Counted from the stretch's first letter, positions 8,712 to 18,273 are shown. The stretch: 64,000 bases of DNA from Hyphomicrobiaceae bacterium (GCA_016793065.1 JAEULV010000034.1:1-64000); one strand, 5' to 3'. Numbers and translations: made by a program. The notes: a model not told the origin generated them from the sequence alone.

Positions 8712-9550
8712 GGCCGAATATCTCCGCGACCGCGCGCGCGTCCGCTTGCGCAGCGTTGCGCAAAGGAGGAGGGCAGGCGGCCGGCTTGTCTGGATGTCGG
8801 TGAAAGGATCGGGAAACGGCCCGAGCCGATGCGGGACGACCCGGCGATCCCCGGACGCGTGGTCCGCGGGCCTCCTGTCTGCCGTCCCTGCTCGTCTCGT
8901 GTCATGGCCGTCGGGCCCGGTTGTTGATCGGCGCCGCGAGAGCGCCGGAGCTGATGGCGCGGGGGACGCGCCGGAGGGGTGGCGGTCGGCCCCGGCTCCG
9001 AATGAACAGCGAGCCTGAACGACCGTACGCGAAACGACGTTGCCGGATCGGCCAAGAGAGCCGGGTCTGGCTGCGTCCGGATGAAAACCCAAACATACGC
9101 GTGGGATTTCCAACGCCGCAGGCGGGGCCGGAGCGGGCAGGGCCGTCTTCGTCGCCGCGATTCGGGTCGCTTCCCACCCTGGTAAGGGCGGGGAACCGGA
9201 ACCGGCGCGCCGGAATCGCGGGATGGTCCGTCGCGGACAGCTCCCGAGAGGCGCATGCGAGGCCGGATCGCGGCCGCGCGCTGAAAGACGTAACGCCGTC
9301 CGGACATTCGCCGCCTGTGGCGAATTCCGTATCTTGTGTTGTACGGGTCGCGTGGCGGATTGGCAAGCGATGCCGTTGCGTCCTTGCGGCAAACAATCCC
9401 GTGAGCGCCGTCGGGGCAGGTCTTGGTCAACGACCGATTAACCGCCATCCCGCATGTTGAGGCGTGAAATTCGTCTTGGGATCGCCTATAAGAACGTCGG
9501 TTTCGCGCGTTCCTCGCCATCGTTGTTGAATCGGGACCCGGATCGATCGC
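8712..9550. other. Long rne-amiC divergent intergenic region with probable rne leader
   Basis: There is no credible gene in these 839 bases. Several hairpins are visible, such as TTGCGCA-GCGT-TGCGCAA at 8746-8763 and CCC/GGG stems near 9169-9196. In other bacteria rne mRNA has a long structured 5' leader through which RNase E controls its own level, and this gap has the right place and length. The right-hand part must also hold the amiC promoter. Confidence 0.45.
9338..9366 (-). promoter_or_regulatory. Candidate sigma-70 promoter for rne
   Basis: On the minus strand TTGCCA (9361-9366) and TACAAC (9338-9343) are separated by 17 bp. Transcription would start near 9331 and give a leader of about 620 nt. 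The match to consensus is only moderate. Confidence 0.3.
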
Positions 9551-10954
9551 ATGCAGCAGCCGTCCAGCCATGTCCTGACCGGGGTTCACGCCGAGCGCCA
9601 GCGCGGTGTGCTGGCACTCGTCGTGCTGCTCGCCGGGCTGATCCTGGCGGTTCTCGCCGGCTCGGCAGCGATTCCGGCGCGGGCACAGGGTGCCACCGAC
9701 ACCGTGGCGCAAGGGGCGGGCGGCGGCGCCGCGACCGCCCGGCCGGTTCAACCCGGCTCGCAGGTGCTGGCGTTCAATCCGGAACTCGGCGTCGACAACC
9801 AGGGTACTTCGTTCCGCATGCGCCTCAATGCGCTGATCCAGCCGCGCGCCTTCGTGCTGAGCGAGCCGGACCGGCTGGTGGTGGAAATGCCGGAAGTGAC
9901 GTTTCGCATGCCGGCGCGGGTTGGAGCGACGGGCAAGGGGCTGATTGCCGGCTGGCGCGGCGGGCTGTTCGCGCCCGGGCGCTCGCGGCTGGTGTTCGAC
10001 CTTTCGGCGCCGGCGCAGGTGGTCCGCCTGTCGGTGACGCCGGATCCGACGACGGGCGTGGCGACGTTCGATCTCGAGTTGGCGCCGACGAGCCGCGAGA
10101 GCTTTCGGGCCGAGGCGGCGCGGGCGAAGGCCAAGATCGAAGCCTTGCCGGTCGCGACCGCCCCGGTCGAGCGCGGGCCGGCCGGCAAGGGCGACCGCGA
10201 GATGCCGGCCGGGGCTGGAAGCGAGACGGTGCCGGTCGTCGTCATCGACCCCGGTCATGGCGGCGTCGATTTCGGCACCTGGAGCCGGTTCAGCGAGATG
10301 CAGGAAAAGGAACTGGTGCTGGCCGTCGGCCACCTCTTGCGCGACCGCCTCGTCGCCACCAAGCGCTTCAAGGTGGTGATGACTCGCAACACCGATGTGT
10401 TCGTGCCGCTGGAGGAACGGGTGCGGATCGCGCGCGCGGCCAAGGCGGACCTTTTCGTGTCGCTGCATGCCGATGCCGAGGAAACGCCCGGGGTTCATGG
10501 CGCGACGATCTACACGCTTTCGGAAAGCGCATCCGACCAGCGCGCCGCTGACCTCGCCGCCAAGGAGAACCGCGCCGACACGCTCGCCGGGCTCGACGTG
10601 CCGGAGATCACCGACGAGGTCACCGACATCCTGATCGACCTCACCCGGCGCGAGACCATGCAGCTGTCGCATCTGGTGGCGCGCGGGATGGTCGACGAGC
10701 TGAAGAAGTCCGACCGGGCGATCCGGACCAATCCGCACCGTTCGGCTGGCTTCAAGGTGCTGAAGGCGCACGATATTCCGTCGGTGCTGATCGAGCTCGG
10801 CTTCATGACCAACCGCGAGGACGTCGAGCGGATGGCGTCGGCGGAGGGGCGCAAGACCATCGCCGAGACATTGCAGCGGACGATCGAGGGCTACTTCGCC
10901 CGGCAAATGGCGACGGCGGCGGCGCCGGTGCGGGCGGGAACGGCGCAGCGCTGA
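9551..10954 (+). CDS. amiC: N-acetylmuramoyl-L-alanine amidase (AMIN + Amidase_3)
   Basis: Periplasmic zinc amidase that cleaves the stem peptide from muramic acid, mainly for daughter-cell separation. A hydrophobic N-terminal segment (about residues 20-45, ending near ARAQG) is an export signal. An AMIN domain, which targets septal peptidoglycan, occupies about 75-185. A low-complexity linker leads to the Amidase_3 domain (about 230-455) with zinc-ligand motifs DPGHGG, the Glu in EMQEKEL, and SLHAD, and the catalytic Glu in VLIELGFMTN. It is divergent from rne. In Rhizobium and Brucella mrcA and prfB follow directly; here they lie 23.6 kb away. Confidence 0.95.
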   Translation: MQQPSSHVLTGVHAERQRGVLALVVLLAGLILAVLAGSAAIPARAQGATDTVAQGAGGGAATARPVQPGSQVLAFNPELGVDNQGTSFRMRLNALIQPRAFVLSEPDRLVVEMPEVTFRMPARVGATGKGLIAGWRGGLFAPGRSRLVFDLSAPAQVVRLSVTPDPTTGVATFDLELAPTSRESFRAEAARAKAKIEALPVATAPVERGPAGKGDREMPAGAGSETVPVVVIDPGHGGVDFGTWSRFSEMQEKELVLAVGHLLRDRLVATKRFKVVMTRNTDVFVPLEERVRIARAAKADLFVSLHADAEETPGVHGATIYTLSESASDQRAADLAAKENRADTLAGLDVPEITDEVTDILIDLTRRETMQLSHLVARGMVDELKKSDRAIRTNPHRSAGFKVLKAHDIPSVLIELGFMTNREDVERMASAEGRKTIAETLQRTIEGYFARQMATAAAPVRAGTAQR

Positions 10955-10977
10955 ACGCGGTCCGCTTTACGAATCGC

Positions 10978-11724
10978 TCAAGGCGTGCGGGTCCAGCCGT
11001 GCGGGCCGAGGTGTTCCTGCGGCTGATAGCGGGCCTTGTAGTCCATCTTGGACGACCCATCGACCCAGTAGCCGAGATAGAGATAGGGCAGGGCGCGTTG
11101 CCGGGCGCGGCGGATGTGGTCGAGAATCATGAAGGTCCCGAGGCCGCGATAGGTCAGATCGGGATCGTAGAACGAGTAGACCATCGACAGGCCGTCGCCG
11201 AGCACGTCGGTCAGCGCCACGCCGATCAGTTCGCCCTCGCCGCGCTGGGTGATGAAGCTGTCGGGGCCGCGGCGGCGGTATTCCACCAGCATGGTGTCGA
11301 CGTGGGTGTCCTCGACCATCATGGCGTAGTCGAGTACCGTCATGTCGGCCATGCCGCCGTCGCCGTGGCGGGCGTCGAGATAGCGGCGAAACAGGGAATA
11401 TTGCTCGGCCGAGGGCGCGGGCGAGGTTTCCTCGCCGATCAGGTCGGCGTTGTCGCGGACGTTGCGGCGGAAGGTCTTCGACGGCTTGAACTCGTCGACG
11501 ACGACCCGCACCGAGACGCAGGAGCGGCAGGCCTCGCAGGCCGGGCGATAGGCGATGTTCTGGCTGCGGCGGAAGCCGCCTTGGGTCAGGATGTCGTTGA
11601 GGGCGCTGGCGCGGTCGCCGACGAGGTGCGTGAACACCTTGCGCTCCTGCCGGCCGGCAAGATACGGGCACGGCGCGGGAGCCGTCAGGTAGAACTGCGG
11701 GTTTTCGACCGTGATGCGGGTCAT
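10978..11724 (-). CDS. bpt: Leucyl/arginyl-tRNA--protein transferase (Bpt/ATE family)
   Basis: N-end rule enzyme that moves an amino acid from aminoacyl-tRNA to the N-terminus of proteins starting with Asp or Glu, marking them for ClpS/ClpAP; clpS and clpA are also in this window. Both family domains are present: the N-terminal ATE domain with C19 and CEACRSC (63-69), and the C-terminal domain with YSFYDPD, RGLGTF and YLYLGYWV. The 248-residue length is usual. It is the last gene of a minus-strand series running from 13716. Its stop lies 24 bases from the end of convergent amiC, with no room for a separate terminator. Confidence 0.93.
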   Translation of the reverse strand: MTRITVENPQFYLTAPAPCPYLAGRQERKVFTHLVGDRASALNDILTQGGFRRSQNIAYRPACEACRSCVSVRVVVDEFKPSKTFRRNVRDNADLIGEETSPAPSAEQYSLFRRYLDARHGDGGMADMTVLDYAMMVEDTHVDTMLVEYRRRGPDSFITQRGEGELIGVALTDVLGDGLSMVYSFYDPDLTYRGLGTFMILDHIRRARQRALPYLYLGYWVDGSSKMDYKARYQPQEHLGPHGWTRTP

Positions 11725-11913
11725 GCCTCGAAATTCGCCTCGATAATCGCGTCAACGCGCCGCCGGGTTGCGTCGGACGGAATAGAGGATAGCAGCCGGC
11801 GGCTTGAAGAAAAGATCCCGAAAAGGCGAAAAACGGTGCGGCGGGAGCAGGCGTTTGCGCGACCAGTGCTTTGGGTGAAATGCCGGTCGCGCCGTGTCGC
11901 GGCTCGGCGCGGC

Positions 11914-12411
11914 TCAGAACTCGGGTCGGGCGACCATCGCGCGGCCCGGCTCGTTGATCACCACGACGCCGAGCACGATGTCGTGCAAGAGGCGCTTGTG
12001 GCTGGAGAACAGCGACACGAGCACGATCAGCGGCGTCAGCAGATAGAACGAACCGTAGAAGGCAAGGCCGTGCAACACCGCGACGAGGCCGTCGGGGCGG
12101 CCGCCGTGCCACATGCGCATGGTGACGCCCATCGCCGCCATACCCGGCGTGGCCGAGCGCGGGCCGCCGAGCGTCGCGCCGACATAGATCAGCGCCACCG
12201 CCTGCCACAGGATGGCGTAGAGCGCCCAGGCGAGCGAAAGCGTGACGATGCCGAGGAAGAAGACGATCGTCGAGGCGATCAGCCAGATGATGAAGATTGC
12301 GATCAGGTCCATGAAGAAGGCCATGACGCGCCGGCGCCGGACATTGGCGTAGAACTCGGGCTGCGCGACCGGGTCGAAGGCCCATTGGCGGGTATCGGCG
12401 GCGGATGTCAT
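11914..12411 (-). CDS. RDD family membrane protein
   Basis: A small integral membrane protein of about 165 residues. The RDD hallmark is at its start (FYANVRRRRVMAFFMDLIAI: Arg, then Phe-Met-Asp in the first membrane helix), followed by further hydrophobic segments and a Gly-rich ATLGG...ATPG turn. The ATG at 12411 is chosen because AAGGAG lies seven bases upstream; a longer frame exists without a ribosome site. RDD proteins have been linked to ion or small-molecule transport, but no role is established for this type. It is probably cotranscribed with the GDPD and RidA genes upstream. Confidence 0.88.
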   Translation of the reverse strand: MTSAADTRQWAFDPVAQPEFYANVRRRRVMAFFMDLIAIFIIWLIASTIVFFLGIVTLSLAWALYAILWQAVALIYVGATLGGPRSATPGMAAMGVTMRMWHGGRPDGLVAVLHGLAFYGSFYLLTPLIVLVSLFSSHKRLLHDIVLGVVVINEPGRAMVARPEF

Positions 12412-12490
12412 GGCGCGCTCCTTTTCACACGAGATGCGCAGGTGGTCGCGCAATTCCGGCATTGCAAGAGCGCGGCGCAAACAAATGCCG

Positions 12491-13246
12491 TCACGCGTCC
12501 GGATCGAAGCCCTCGAAGACGATCTGGTCGGCGAAGACGCGGGCGCGCTCGCGCTGTTCCGGCCGGCGCACCGTCCAGGAGATGATCGGGCAGCCCCACA
12601 GCTTCTTCAGGAGCGACGGCCCCGGCGCCGGCAGGTGATCGATGCAATAGGAGACGAAATGCGGCCGGGTGCGCGGGGCGTGCAGCAGGTGGCGCAGGGC
12701 GAAGCGCTCGATCGAGCCGAATTGCGGGAAATGCGACTTGTCGCGCCAGTCGTCGGAGACGATGCCGCGCGGCAGATCCGGGGCGATCTGGCGCAGGAAG
12801 GCGACGATTTCCGGATCGAACGACTTGCAGACGAACGGGCCGGAATAGCCGGCGAGCACCTCGACGGTGCGTCGGGTGAGGGCCTCGTCGATGGCGCGGC
12901 GGGCGTGGCTCTTGATCTCGATGACCAGCGGAACCCGGCCTTGAACGGTGTCGAGCAGCTGTTGCAGCCGGGGAATCCGCGCCTGGGTGCCCTTGAACGG
13001 GATCTCGGCCAGTTCGGCGGCGGTGCGGTCCTTGACCAGGCCCTCGCCGGAGGTCAGCCGTTCCAGCCGCTCGTCGTGGAACACCACCGCCTCGCCATCG
13101 GCGGTCAGCTGCAGGTCGACCTCGATGCCGAATCCCCTGGCGACGGCGGCCTCGACCGCCGGCAGGGTGTTTTCGATGACGCCGTTGGCGGCGCTGTGAT
13201 AGCCGCGATGGGCGATCGGGCGGGCGGTCAGCCAGTCGAGTTGCAT
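12491..13246 (-). CDS. Glycerophosphodiester phosphodiesterase family protein
   Basis: A TIM-barrel phosphodiesterase, UgpQ-like, of 251 residues without a signal peptide, so probably cytoplasmic; the family splits glycerophosphodiesters into sn-glycerol 3-phosphate and an alcohol. Catalytic and metal motifs are present: HRG near residue 14, EN (ENTLPA), EVDLQLTADG and the second catalytic His in VVFHDERL. Further conserved pieces are IEIKS and the C-terminal SWTVRRPE. The start eight bases after the ridA stop indicates an operon. Phospholipid headgroup recycling is an inference from the family. Confidence 0.93.
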   Translation of the reverse strand: MQLDWLTARPIAHRGYHSAANGVIENTLPAVEAAVARGFGIEVDLQLTADGEAVVFHDERLERLTSGEGLVKDRTAAELAEIPFKGTQARIPRLQQLLDTVQGRVPLVIEIKSHARRAIDEALTRRTVEVLAGYSGPFVCKSFDPEIVAFLRQIAPDLPRGIVSDDWRDKSHFPQFGSIERFALRHLLHAPRTRPHFVSYCIDHLPAPGPSLLKKLWGCPIISWTVRRPEQRERARVFADQIVFEGFDPDA

Positions 13247-13254
13247 CGGATGCC

Positions 13255-13716
13255 TCACGCGATCTCGAAAATCGCCTCGACCTCGACCGAGACCTTGAAC
13301 GGCAGGCCGGCGACGCCGACGGCCGAGCGGGAATGCCGGCCATTGTCGCCAAGGGCAGCGACGATGAAGTCGGAGGCGCCGTTGATCACCTTGGGCTGGT
13401 CGCCGAAATCCGGGGCGGAGTTGACGAAGCCGGTGAGCTTGACGCAGCGCTTGATCTTGTCGAGATCGCCGATGGCAGCCTTGACCTGGGCCAGGACGTT
13501 GATGGCGCAAAGGCGGGCGGCGGCGGCGCCGGTCTCGACGTCCATGTCGGCGCCGAGCTTGCCGACGAACTCGATGCCGTTCGGACCCATCGGGATCTGC
13601 CCGGAAATGAACAGGAGATTGCCGGTGACGACGGCCGGGATGTAGTTGGCGGCCGGCTTGGCCGGGTTCGGCAGGGTGACGCCAAGGGTGGCGAGGCGGG
13701 CTTCGACGGTGCTCAT
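13255..13716 (-). CDS. RidA family protein (enamine/imine deaminase-like)
   Basis: A 153-residue YjgF/YER057c/UK114-type protein of the longer subgroup related to Pseudomonas and rhizobial RidA homologues. Visible motifs are the N-terminal VTLPNPAKPAANYIPAV, LFISGQIPM and the C-terminal VEVEAIFEIA. RidA proper hydrolyses reactive 2-aminoacrylate released by PLP enzymes and needs an Arg near the C-terminus (E. coli Arg105). Here the matching region reads NGRHSRSAVGVAGLPF, typical of the subgroup, so the substrate may differ. The ATG at 13716 follows GGAGCC. It is the first gene of the ridA-GDPD-RDD-bpt series. Confidence 0.9.
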   Translation of the reverse strand: MSTVEARLATLGVTLPNPAKPAANYIPAVVTGNLLFISGQIPMGPNGIEFVGKLGADMDVETGAAAARLCAINVLAQVKAAIGDLDKIKRCVKLTGFVNSAPDFGDQPKVINGASDFIVAALGDNGRHSRSAVGVAGLPFKVSVEVEAIFEIA

Positions 13717-13956
13717 GGGGGGCTCCTGCAAGGGTTGACTGCTTGTGCCCGAATTCGGCGAAAGTCGCAATCATCGCCGCGCCGGCGCGGGGCAGGTCTT
13801 CGCGGCGGCGCGGGGGTCGGGTTGTGAGAAAAGCCGGCATGGACGGGCGAAATCCCGGTTGCGGCATTGACCTCGATGCGATCATGGTCACGATGTCAGC
13901 GCAATTGCCGTGTCGGGTAGAGGCTCGATCGGCCCAATCGGTTTTCCGGGGAAAAG

Positions 13957-14802
13957 ATGCAACGCTTCGCCGCCACCGCCGCCCTTGCCCTGTTCGCGCT
14001 CGTCGCCGGCCCCGTCCGCGCCGAGGATGCCGGAGCCGCCAAGGGCTTTCTGTCGCATCGGGCGATCTATGAGCTGAAGCTCGACGACAGTTCGCCGCGC
14101 AAGCAGATCTCGGCGGTGCAGGGGCGCATGGTCTACGAGTTCCTCGGCTCGAGCTGCGACGGGTGGACGACGCAGTTCCGATTCGTCACCCAGATGCTCG
14201 ATGCCGACGGCGGCAATGCCCGCGTCACCGACCTGCGCACCACCACCTTCGAGGACGGCGAGGCCAAGCTGTTCGACTTCCTCAACCAGTCCTACGTCAA
14301 CCAGACCGTCACCGACGACAGCAAGGGCACGGCGCGGCGCGACGGCAAGGACGTGGCGATCGCACTGGAGCGGCCGGGGAAGAAGGATCTGAAGATCGCC
14401 GACGGCGCGATGTTCCCGACGCAGCACCTCGCCCGCGTCATCGACAAGGCCAAAGCGGGCGAACGGGTGTTCGAGGCGCGGGTCTATGACGGGTCGGAGA
14501 CCGGCGAGCGGGTGTTCACCGCCACCGCCATCATCGGCAGCGAGCTGACCGGCGCCGACAAGGTCGGCGAGGAAACCGCCGCCGACGTGCCGGTGCTGGC
14601 GAGCCTGCGGCGCTGGCCGGTGACCGTCAGCTATTTCGACACCAAGAAGAAGGGCGGCGAGGACACGCCCGACTACCAGATCTCGTTCGTGCTCTACGAA
14701 AACGGCGTCACCCGCAAGCTGACGCTGGACTATGGCGACCTGGTGATCTCGGCCAGGATGTCGAAGTTCGAGGCCCTGCCGCAATCGGTCTGCAAGCCGT
14801 GA
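13957..14802 (+). CDS. eipB: Cell envelope integrity protein EipB (DUF1849)
   Basis: A periplasmic beta-spiral protein known from Brucella, where it supports envelope integrity. A signal peptide with cleavage near VRAED (residues 20-24) precedes one DUF1849 domain. Two Cys, C67 (GSSCDGW) and C279 (QSVCKP), match the conserved disulfide pair of Brucella EipB. The 281-residue length is normal. The gene stands alone on the plus strand, divergent from ridA, and a strong terminator follows. Confidence 0.92.
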   Translation: MQRFAATAALALFALVAGPVRAEDAGAAKGFLSHRAIYELKLDDSSPRKQISAVQGRMVYEFLGSSCDGWTTQFRFVTQMLDADGGNARVTDLRTTTFEDGEAKLFDFLNQSYVNQTVTDDSKGTARRDGKDVAIALERPGKKDLKIADGAMFPTQHLARVIDKAKAGERVFEARVYDGSETGERVFTATAIIGSELTGADKVGEETAADVPVLASLRRWPVTVSYFDTKKKGGEDTPDYQISFVLYENGVTRKLTLDYGDLVISARMSKFEALPQSVCKP

Positions 14803-14886
14803 GGGTTCGGCGCCGGCGCGGCGTGCCAGCGCGGCGCGCATAGCCGGGTCGACGTGACGCCGTCATCAATTCCGGATACAAAATCC

Positions 14887-14916
14887 CCCCGGCTGGATCG
14901 CTCCGCCGGGGTTTTT
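14887..14916 (+). terminator. Rho-independent terminator of eipB
   Basis: CCCCGGC (14887-14893) pairs with GCCGGGG (14905-14911), extended inward by GGA/TCC past a bulged T, and five Ts follow. It isolates eipB from the MFS gene. Confidence 0.85.
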
Positions 14917-14979
14917 CGTCGTTTTGCTGCCTCTGACTGCGCGGTTCCTCCGCGCGGGCCCCTTGTCGAGTGCCGTTCC

Positions 14980-16161
14980 ATGTCCGTCGCCGCCCCGAGC
15001 CTGCCCGATGATGATCGCCTGACGCCGGCGCGGTTGCGGGCGTTGGTGGCGGTTATCTCGATGACGGCTTCGGTCGGCACCGGGTTGTCGCTCGGGTTGC
15101 CGCTGTTGTCGCTGGTGGCGGAGGCGCGGGGCGTTTCCTCGACGATGATCGGCCTCAACAATGCCGTCGCCGGCCTGGTGATCCTGCTGATCGGCCCGTG
15201 GGTGACGCCGCTGGCGCGGCGGTTCGGCGCGGTGCCGCTGCTGATCGTGGCGGTGATCGTCGCCTCGCTCAGCCTGCCGCTGTTCTATTTGTTCGAGGAC
15301 TTCTCGACCTGGTTCGGGCTCCGGGTGATCTTCCACGGCGCGCTGACGGTGATGTTCGTCCTCACCGAGTTCTGGATCAACACGCTGGCGCCGCGGGCGA
15401 AGCGCGGGTTGGTGATGGGGATCTATGCGACGATCCTGTCGATCGGCTTTGCCGCCGGGCCGAAGATCCTCGGCCTGGTCGGCAGCCAGGGGTTCCTGCC
15501 GTTCGGCATCGGCATGACGATCCTGTTCCTTGCCGGCGTGCCGATCCTGTTCGCGCTCGGGCAGAGCCCCGATCTGGAGGACGAGGCCTCGCGCGGCACG
15601 CTCGGGTTCATTCTGGCGGTGCCGGTGGCGACGTTCGGCGTGCTGGCCTTCGGAGCGATCGAATCCGGCGGCATGGCGTTCCTGCCGCTTTACGGGCTGC
15701 GGCTCGGCATGCCGGAGGCACAGGCGACGGCACTGGTTTCGATGATGGCGATGGGCAATGTGGTGCTGCAGATTCCGCTCGGGCTGCTGGCGGACCGGGT
15801 CAACCGGGTGGCGTTGCTGGCGCTGTGCGCGGCGATCGGGTTGGCGGGCGCGCTGCTGATGCCGCTGGTGTCGGGATCGGTGCTGATGCTGTCGATCGTG
15901 CTGTTCGTCTGGGGCGGATTCGTCGCCGGGCTCTATACCGTCGGCATCGTGCATCTCGGCAGCCGATTCTCCGGAACCGACCTGGCGGCGGCCAACGCGG
16001 CGTTCGTGATGATGTATGCCTGCGGCATGACGATTGGCCTGCCGGGCCTCGGCGCGGCGATGGATGTGTGGAGCCCGCATGGGCTGACGGGCAGTATCGC
16101 GCTGTTCTGCGCGGCGTATCTGGTGCTGGTGGCGTTCACCGCGCGGCGCGGGCGGGGCTGA
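14980..16161 (+). CDS. MFS transporter (YcaD-like)
   Basis: A 12-helix major facilitator transporter of 393 residues. The loop after helix 2 reads WVTPLARRFGAVP, a degenerate form of the MFS signature, and a second such loop is LLADRVNRVA in the middle. The overall pattern resembles YcaD/YfkF drug/metabolite families common in Alphaproteobacteria; substrate unknown. I start at ATG 14980; a frame extending further upstream would run through the eipB terminator. No partner gene is nearby, so context gives no substrate clue. Confidence 0.85.
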   Translation: MSVAAPSLPDDDRLTPARLRALVAVISMTASVGTGLSLGLPLLSLVAEARGVSSTMIGLNNAVAGLVILLIGPWVTPLARRFGAVPLLIVAVIVASLSLPLFYLFEDFSTWFGLRVIFHGALTVMFVLTEFWINTLAPRAKRGLVMGIYATILSIGFAAGPKILGLVGSQGFLPFGIGMTILFLAGVPILFALGQSPDLEDEASRGTLGFILAVPVATFGVLAFGAIESGGMAFLPLYGLRLGMPEAQATALVSMMAMGNVVLQIPLGLLADRVNRVALLALCAAIGLAGALLMPLVSGSVLMLSIVLFVWGGFVAGLYTVGIVHLGSRFSGTDLAAANAAFVMMYACGMTIGLPGLGAAMDVWSPHGLTGSIALFCAAYLVLVAFTARRGRG

Positions 16162-16182
16162 AACCGGCGGCGGACCTGTAAA

Positions 16183-16201
16183 AAGCCGGTGCGACCGGCT
16201 T
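16183..16201. terminator. Hairpin after the MFS gene
   Basis: AAGCCGGT-GCG-ACCGGCTT is a perfect 8-bp stem 22 bases after the MFS stop. The T-run lies on the minus strand, so it may stop antisense transcription better than it stops the MFS transcript. Confidence 0.4.
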
Positions 16202-16283
16202 GACTTCGCCGGCTTCATCGGTCACTTGTCCGTTTCGAATTTTGAAGACGTCGGTGGTACGAGCCGCCGCGAGTGAGGATAGC

Positions 16284-16451
16284 ATGGCCAAGGCCACCAC
16301 CATCAAGATCAAGCTCGTCTCGACCGCCGACACGGGCTATTTCTACGTCACCAAGAAGAACTCCCGGACGATGACCGAAAAGATGTCGGTCAACAAGTAC
16401 GATCCGGTCGCGCGCAAGCACGTCGAATTCAAGGAAGCCAAGATCAAGTGA
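16284..16451 (+). CDS. rpmG: 50S ribosomal protein L33
   Basis: A 55-residue large-subunit ribosomal protein; [20 protein letters not shown] and the C-terminal [12 protein letters not shown] are diagnostic. It lacks the CxxC pairs of the zinc-binding form, so it is the C-minus type usual in Alphaproteobacteria. The ATG at 16284 is preceded by GAGGA. It is monocistronic, with a terminator 47 bases after the stop. Confidence 0.97.
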   Translation: MAKATTIKIKLVSTADTGYFYVTKKNSRTMTEKMSVNKYDPVARKHVEFKEAKIK

Positions 16452-16497
16452 GGCCCTGCCCGCGCCACGCGCGGGTGCCTCGCCGATCGCTCCCACG

Positions 16498-16519
16498 AAG
16501 CGCCCTCCGGGGCGCTTTT
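16498..16519 (+). terminator. Rho-independent terminator of rpmG
   Basis: AAGCGCCC-TCCG-GGGCGCTT is a perfect 8-bp stem with a tetraloop, running into a T-rich tail. Confidence 0.85.
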
Positions 16520-16704
16520 GTCGTTTTGGCGGGTTGATCTGGCGGCCGGCTGGCGGACTACTGACGTGTTCGGCCTGTGGCAATGGACAGGCCCGCCGGA
16601 CAGGCGGGGCCGGCCCAGCAGGCTGGGTCCGGCTCCGACCGTACGGCGGGCGGGTCCACGCGGGTGCGCGCGGGCAGGCAAGGGGGGCGAGGGCGTGACG
16701 GCGA

Positions 16705-18273
16705 TCAGCCGTGGCGGGCGAGGGCGAAGGCGGTGGCGGGCGCCACGGCCGGCTGGGTGGCGGCGATGGCGGCCATCAGGTCGTGGGCGCAGCGGGCGGC
16801 GTGGCGGGCGTTGATCTCCAGCACGCTGGTGAAGAAGTAGACGCCGCTGGTCAGCTCGCCGATGACGCGGATGTTCGGCACGGTCCAGCCGTGGGCATCG
16901 ATCAGCCGATTGGTGTCGCCGTCGACATCGATGCCGCCGTGGCGATGGGCGCGGGCGAGGCCGGAGCCGAGCAGGTTGCCGACGAGGCGGGAGTCGAGCA
17001 GGGCCGGATCGCGCGGCGAGCCGAAGGCGCCGATGACGGCGTCGAAGCCATGGTCGGCGCGGCCGGCCGGCCCGGAGAGGGCGACGTCGAAGCCGCCGCC
17101 GGCGCGGGTGGCCACCTCGGCGGTGCCATTGGCGAAGCGGAGCCGTCCGGCCTTGGCCAGCGCCACCAGCTTTTCGGCGTTCTCGACCGGGATCGAGACG
17201 CGATAGGCCATCCAGGCGGCCTGATAGTGCTTGAGGAACAGCACCTTGTCGGCCTCGTCGAGATATTGCCAGGCGTAGTCGACGAAGCTGTTGGTGGCGT
17301 AGAGCACCGCCTGCCACGGTCGCGGCCGGGTGGCGGCGGCGATCTCGGCCTCGAACCAGGCGAGGGGATCGCGCGGCGGCGCCGGCGGCAACATCAGGGT
17401 GGAGACGTCGCCGCAGCCGGCGTGGGCGCATTCCTCGACGGCGAGACCGACCAGCGTCGCAAGCGCCAGCCGGCCGCCGGCCTTGCGGACTTCCTGACGG
17501 ATGCGCTCCAGCGTCAGCACCCGCGGCACATAACGGCCCTGGGTGCCGCGCACGCTGGGATAATAGCCGCTGCGCGAGACCATCGTCATCGGGCCGCGAT
17601 GGCCGGCGCCGGCGAGGCCGAGGGCGATGTCGATGGCGCTGAGCCGGGCGCCGAGGATGGCGACGCCGGCGTCCTTGTCGATCGTCCGCGTCAGCCGCTT
17701 GATCGGATAGGGCGAACTGTGGAAGCCGGGATGGGCGTCGAGCGCGCTGTATTCGCGCGACTGAAGATTGCCGCAGGACAGGATCACCTGGTCGGCGCGG
17801 ATGGTCAGCGAGGTGTCGGTGCGCAGGATGACGTCGCCGTCATTGGTGCGATGCATGTCGAGCACCTCGGCGCGCAACTGCACCAGATTGATGCCGAGCT
17901 GCGCCAGCCGGCCGGAGAGCTCGCTCATCATGTATTCGAGGTAGAGCCCGAACAGCGGGCGCGGCACGAACGTCTGTTCGTCGACGGCGAGGCCGGGAAA
18001 GTCTTCTTCCCACTGATGCCGGTTGGCCGTCAGCCAGCCGTAGAAGTGTCCCGGCTTGTCGGGGAACGGCGTGATGTAGCCGGCGCGGGTGTTGAGCAGA
18101 TTGGTCGACAGATCGGCGTCGTAGGCGAGGCCGCGACCGGTGAAGCGGCGTTTCTCGACCAGGAAGAGGGTGAGCGGACGACGCGCCGTGTCGCGATACT
18201 CGCGCGCCAGGCTATCGAGGAAAGACACGGCGCTGGCGCCACCACCGACGACTGCAATGACATTCGATTTCAT
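16705..18273 (-). CDS. FAD/NAD(P)-binding protein (NAD_binding_9 family)
   Basis: A 522-residue flavoprotein-like protein. The N-terminal dinucleotide-binding loop is VGGGASAVSF (about residues 9-18), followed by the family features VEKRRFTGRGLAY and TNLLNTRAGYITPFPDKPGH. A second Rossmann segment is GVAILGARLSAIDIALGLAG (about 200-220), and the C-terminus reads VIGELTSGVYFFTS. The family is annotated FAD-NAD(P)-binding with no firm reaction; some members act with siderophore or amino-acid hydroxylation systems. GGAGGAA lies well placed before the ATG, and an AT-rich promoter is directly upstream. It shares direction with the CoA-transferase operon but is separated by 301 bases. Confidence 0.8.
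   Translation of the reverse strand: MKSNVIAVVGGGASAVSFLDSLAREYRDTARRPLTLFLVEKRRFTGRGLAYDADLSTNLLNTRAGYITPFPDKPGHFYGWLTANRHQWEEDFPGLAVDEQTFVPRPLFGLYLEYMMSELSGRLAQLGINLVQLRAEVLDMHRTNDGDVILRTDTSLTIRADQVILSCGNLQSREYSALDAHPGFHSSPYPIKRLTRTIDKDAGVAILGARLSAIDIALGLAGAGHRGPMTMVSRSGYYPSVRGTQGRYVPRVLTLERIRQEVRKAGGRLALATLVGLAVEECAHAGCGDVSTLMLPPAPPRDPLAWFEAEIAAATRPRPWQAVLYATNSFVDYAWQYLDEADKVLFLKHYQAAWMAYRVSIPVENAEKLVALAKAGRLRFANGTAEVATRAGGGFDVALSGPAGRADHGFDAVIGAFGSPRDPALLDSRLVGNLLGSGLARAHRHGGIDVDGDTNRLIDAHGWTVPNIRVIGELTSGVYFFTSVLEINARHAARCAHDLMAAIAATQPAVAPATAFALARHG

Noticed and set aside
5649-8927. Open frame of about 1090 codons antisense to rne
   Set aside because: Its translation mirrors the low-complexity tail and core of RNase E in the opposite frame. 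It has no ribosome site or recognisable domain.
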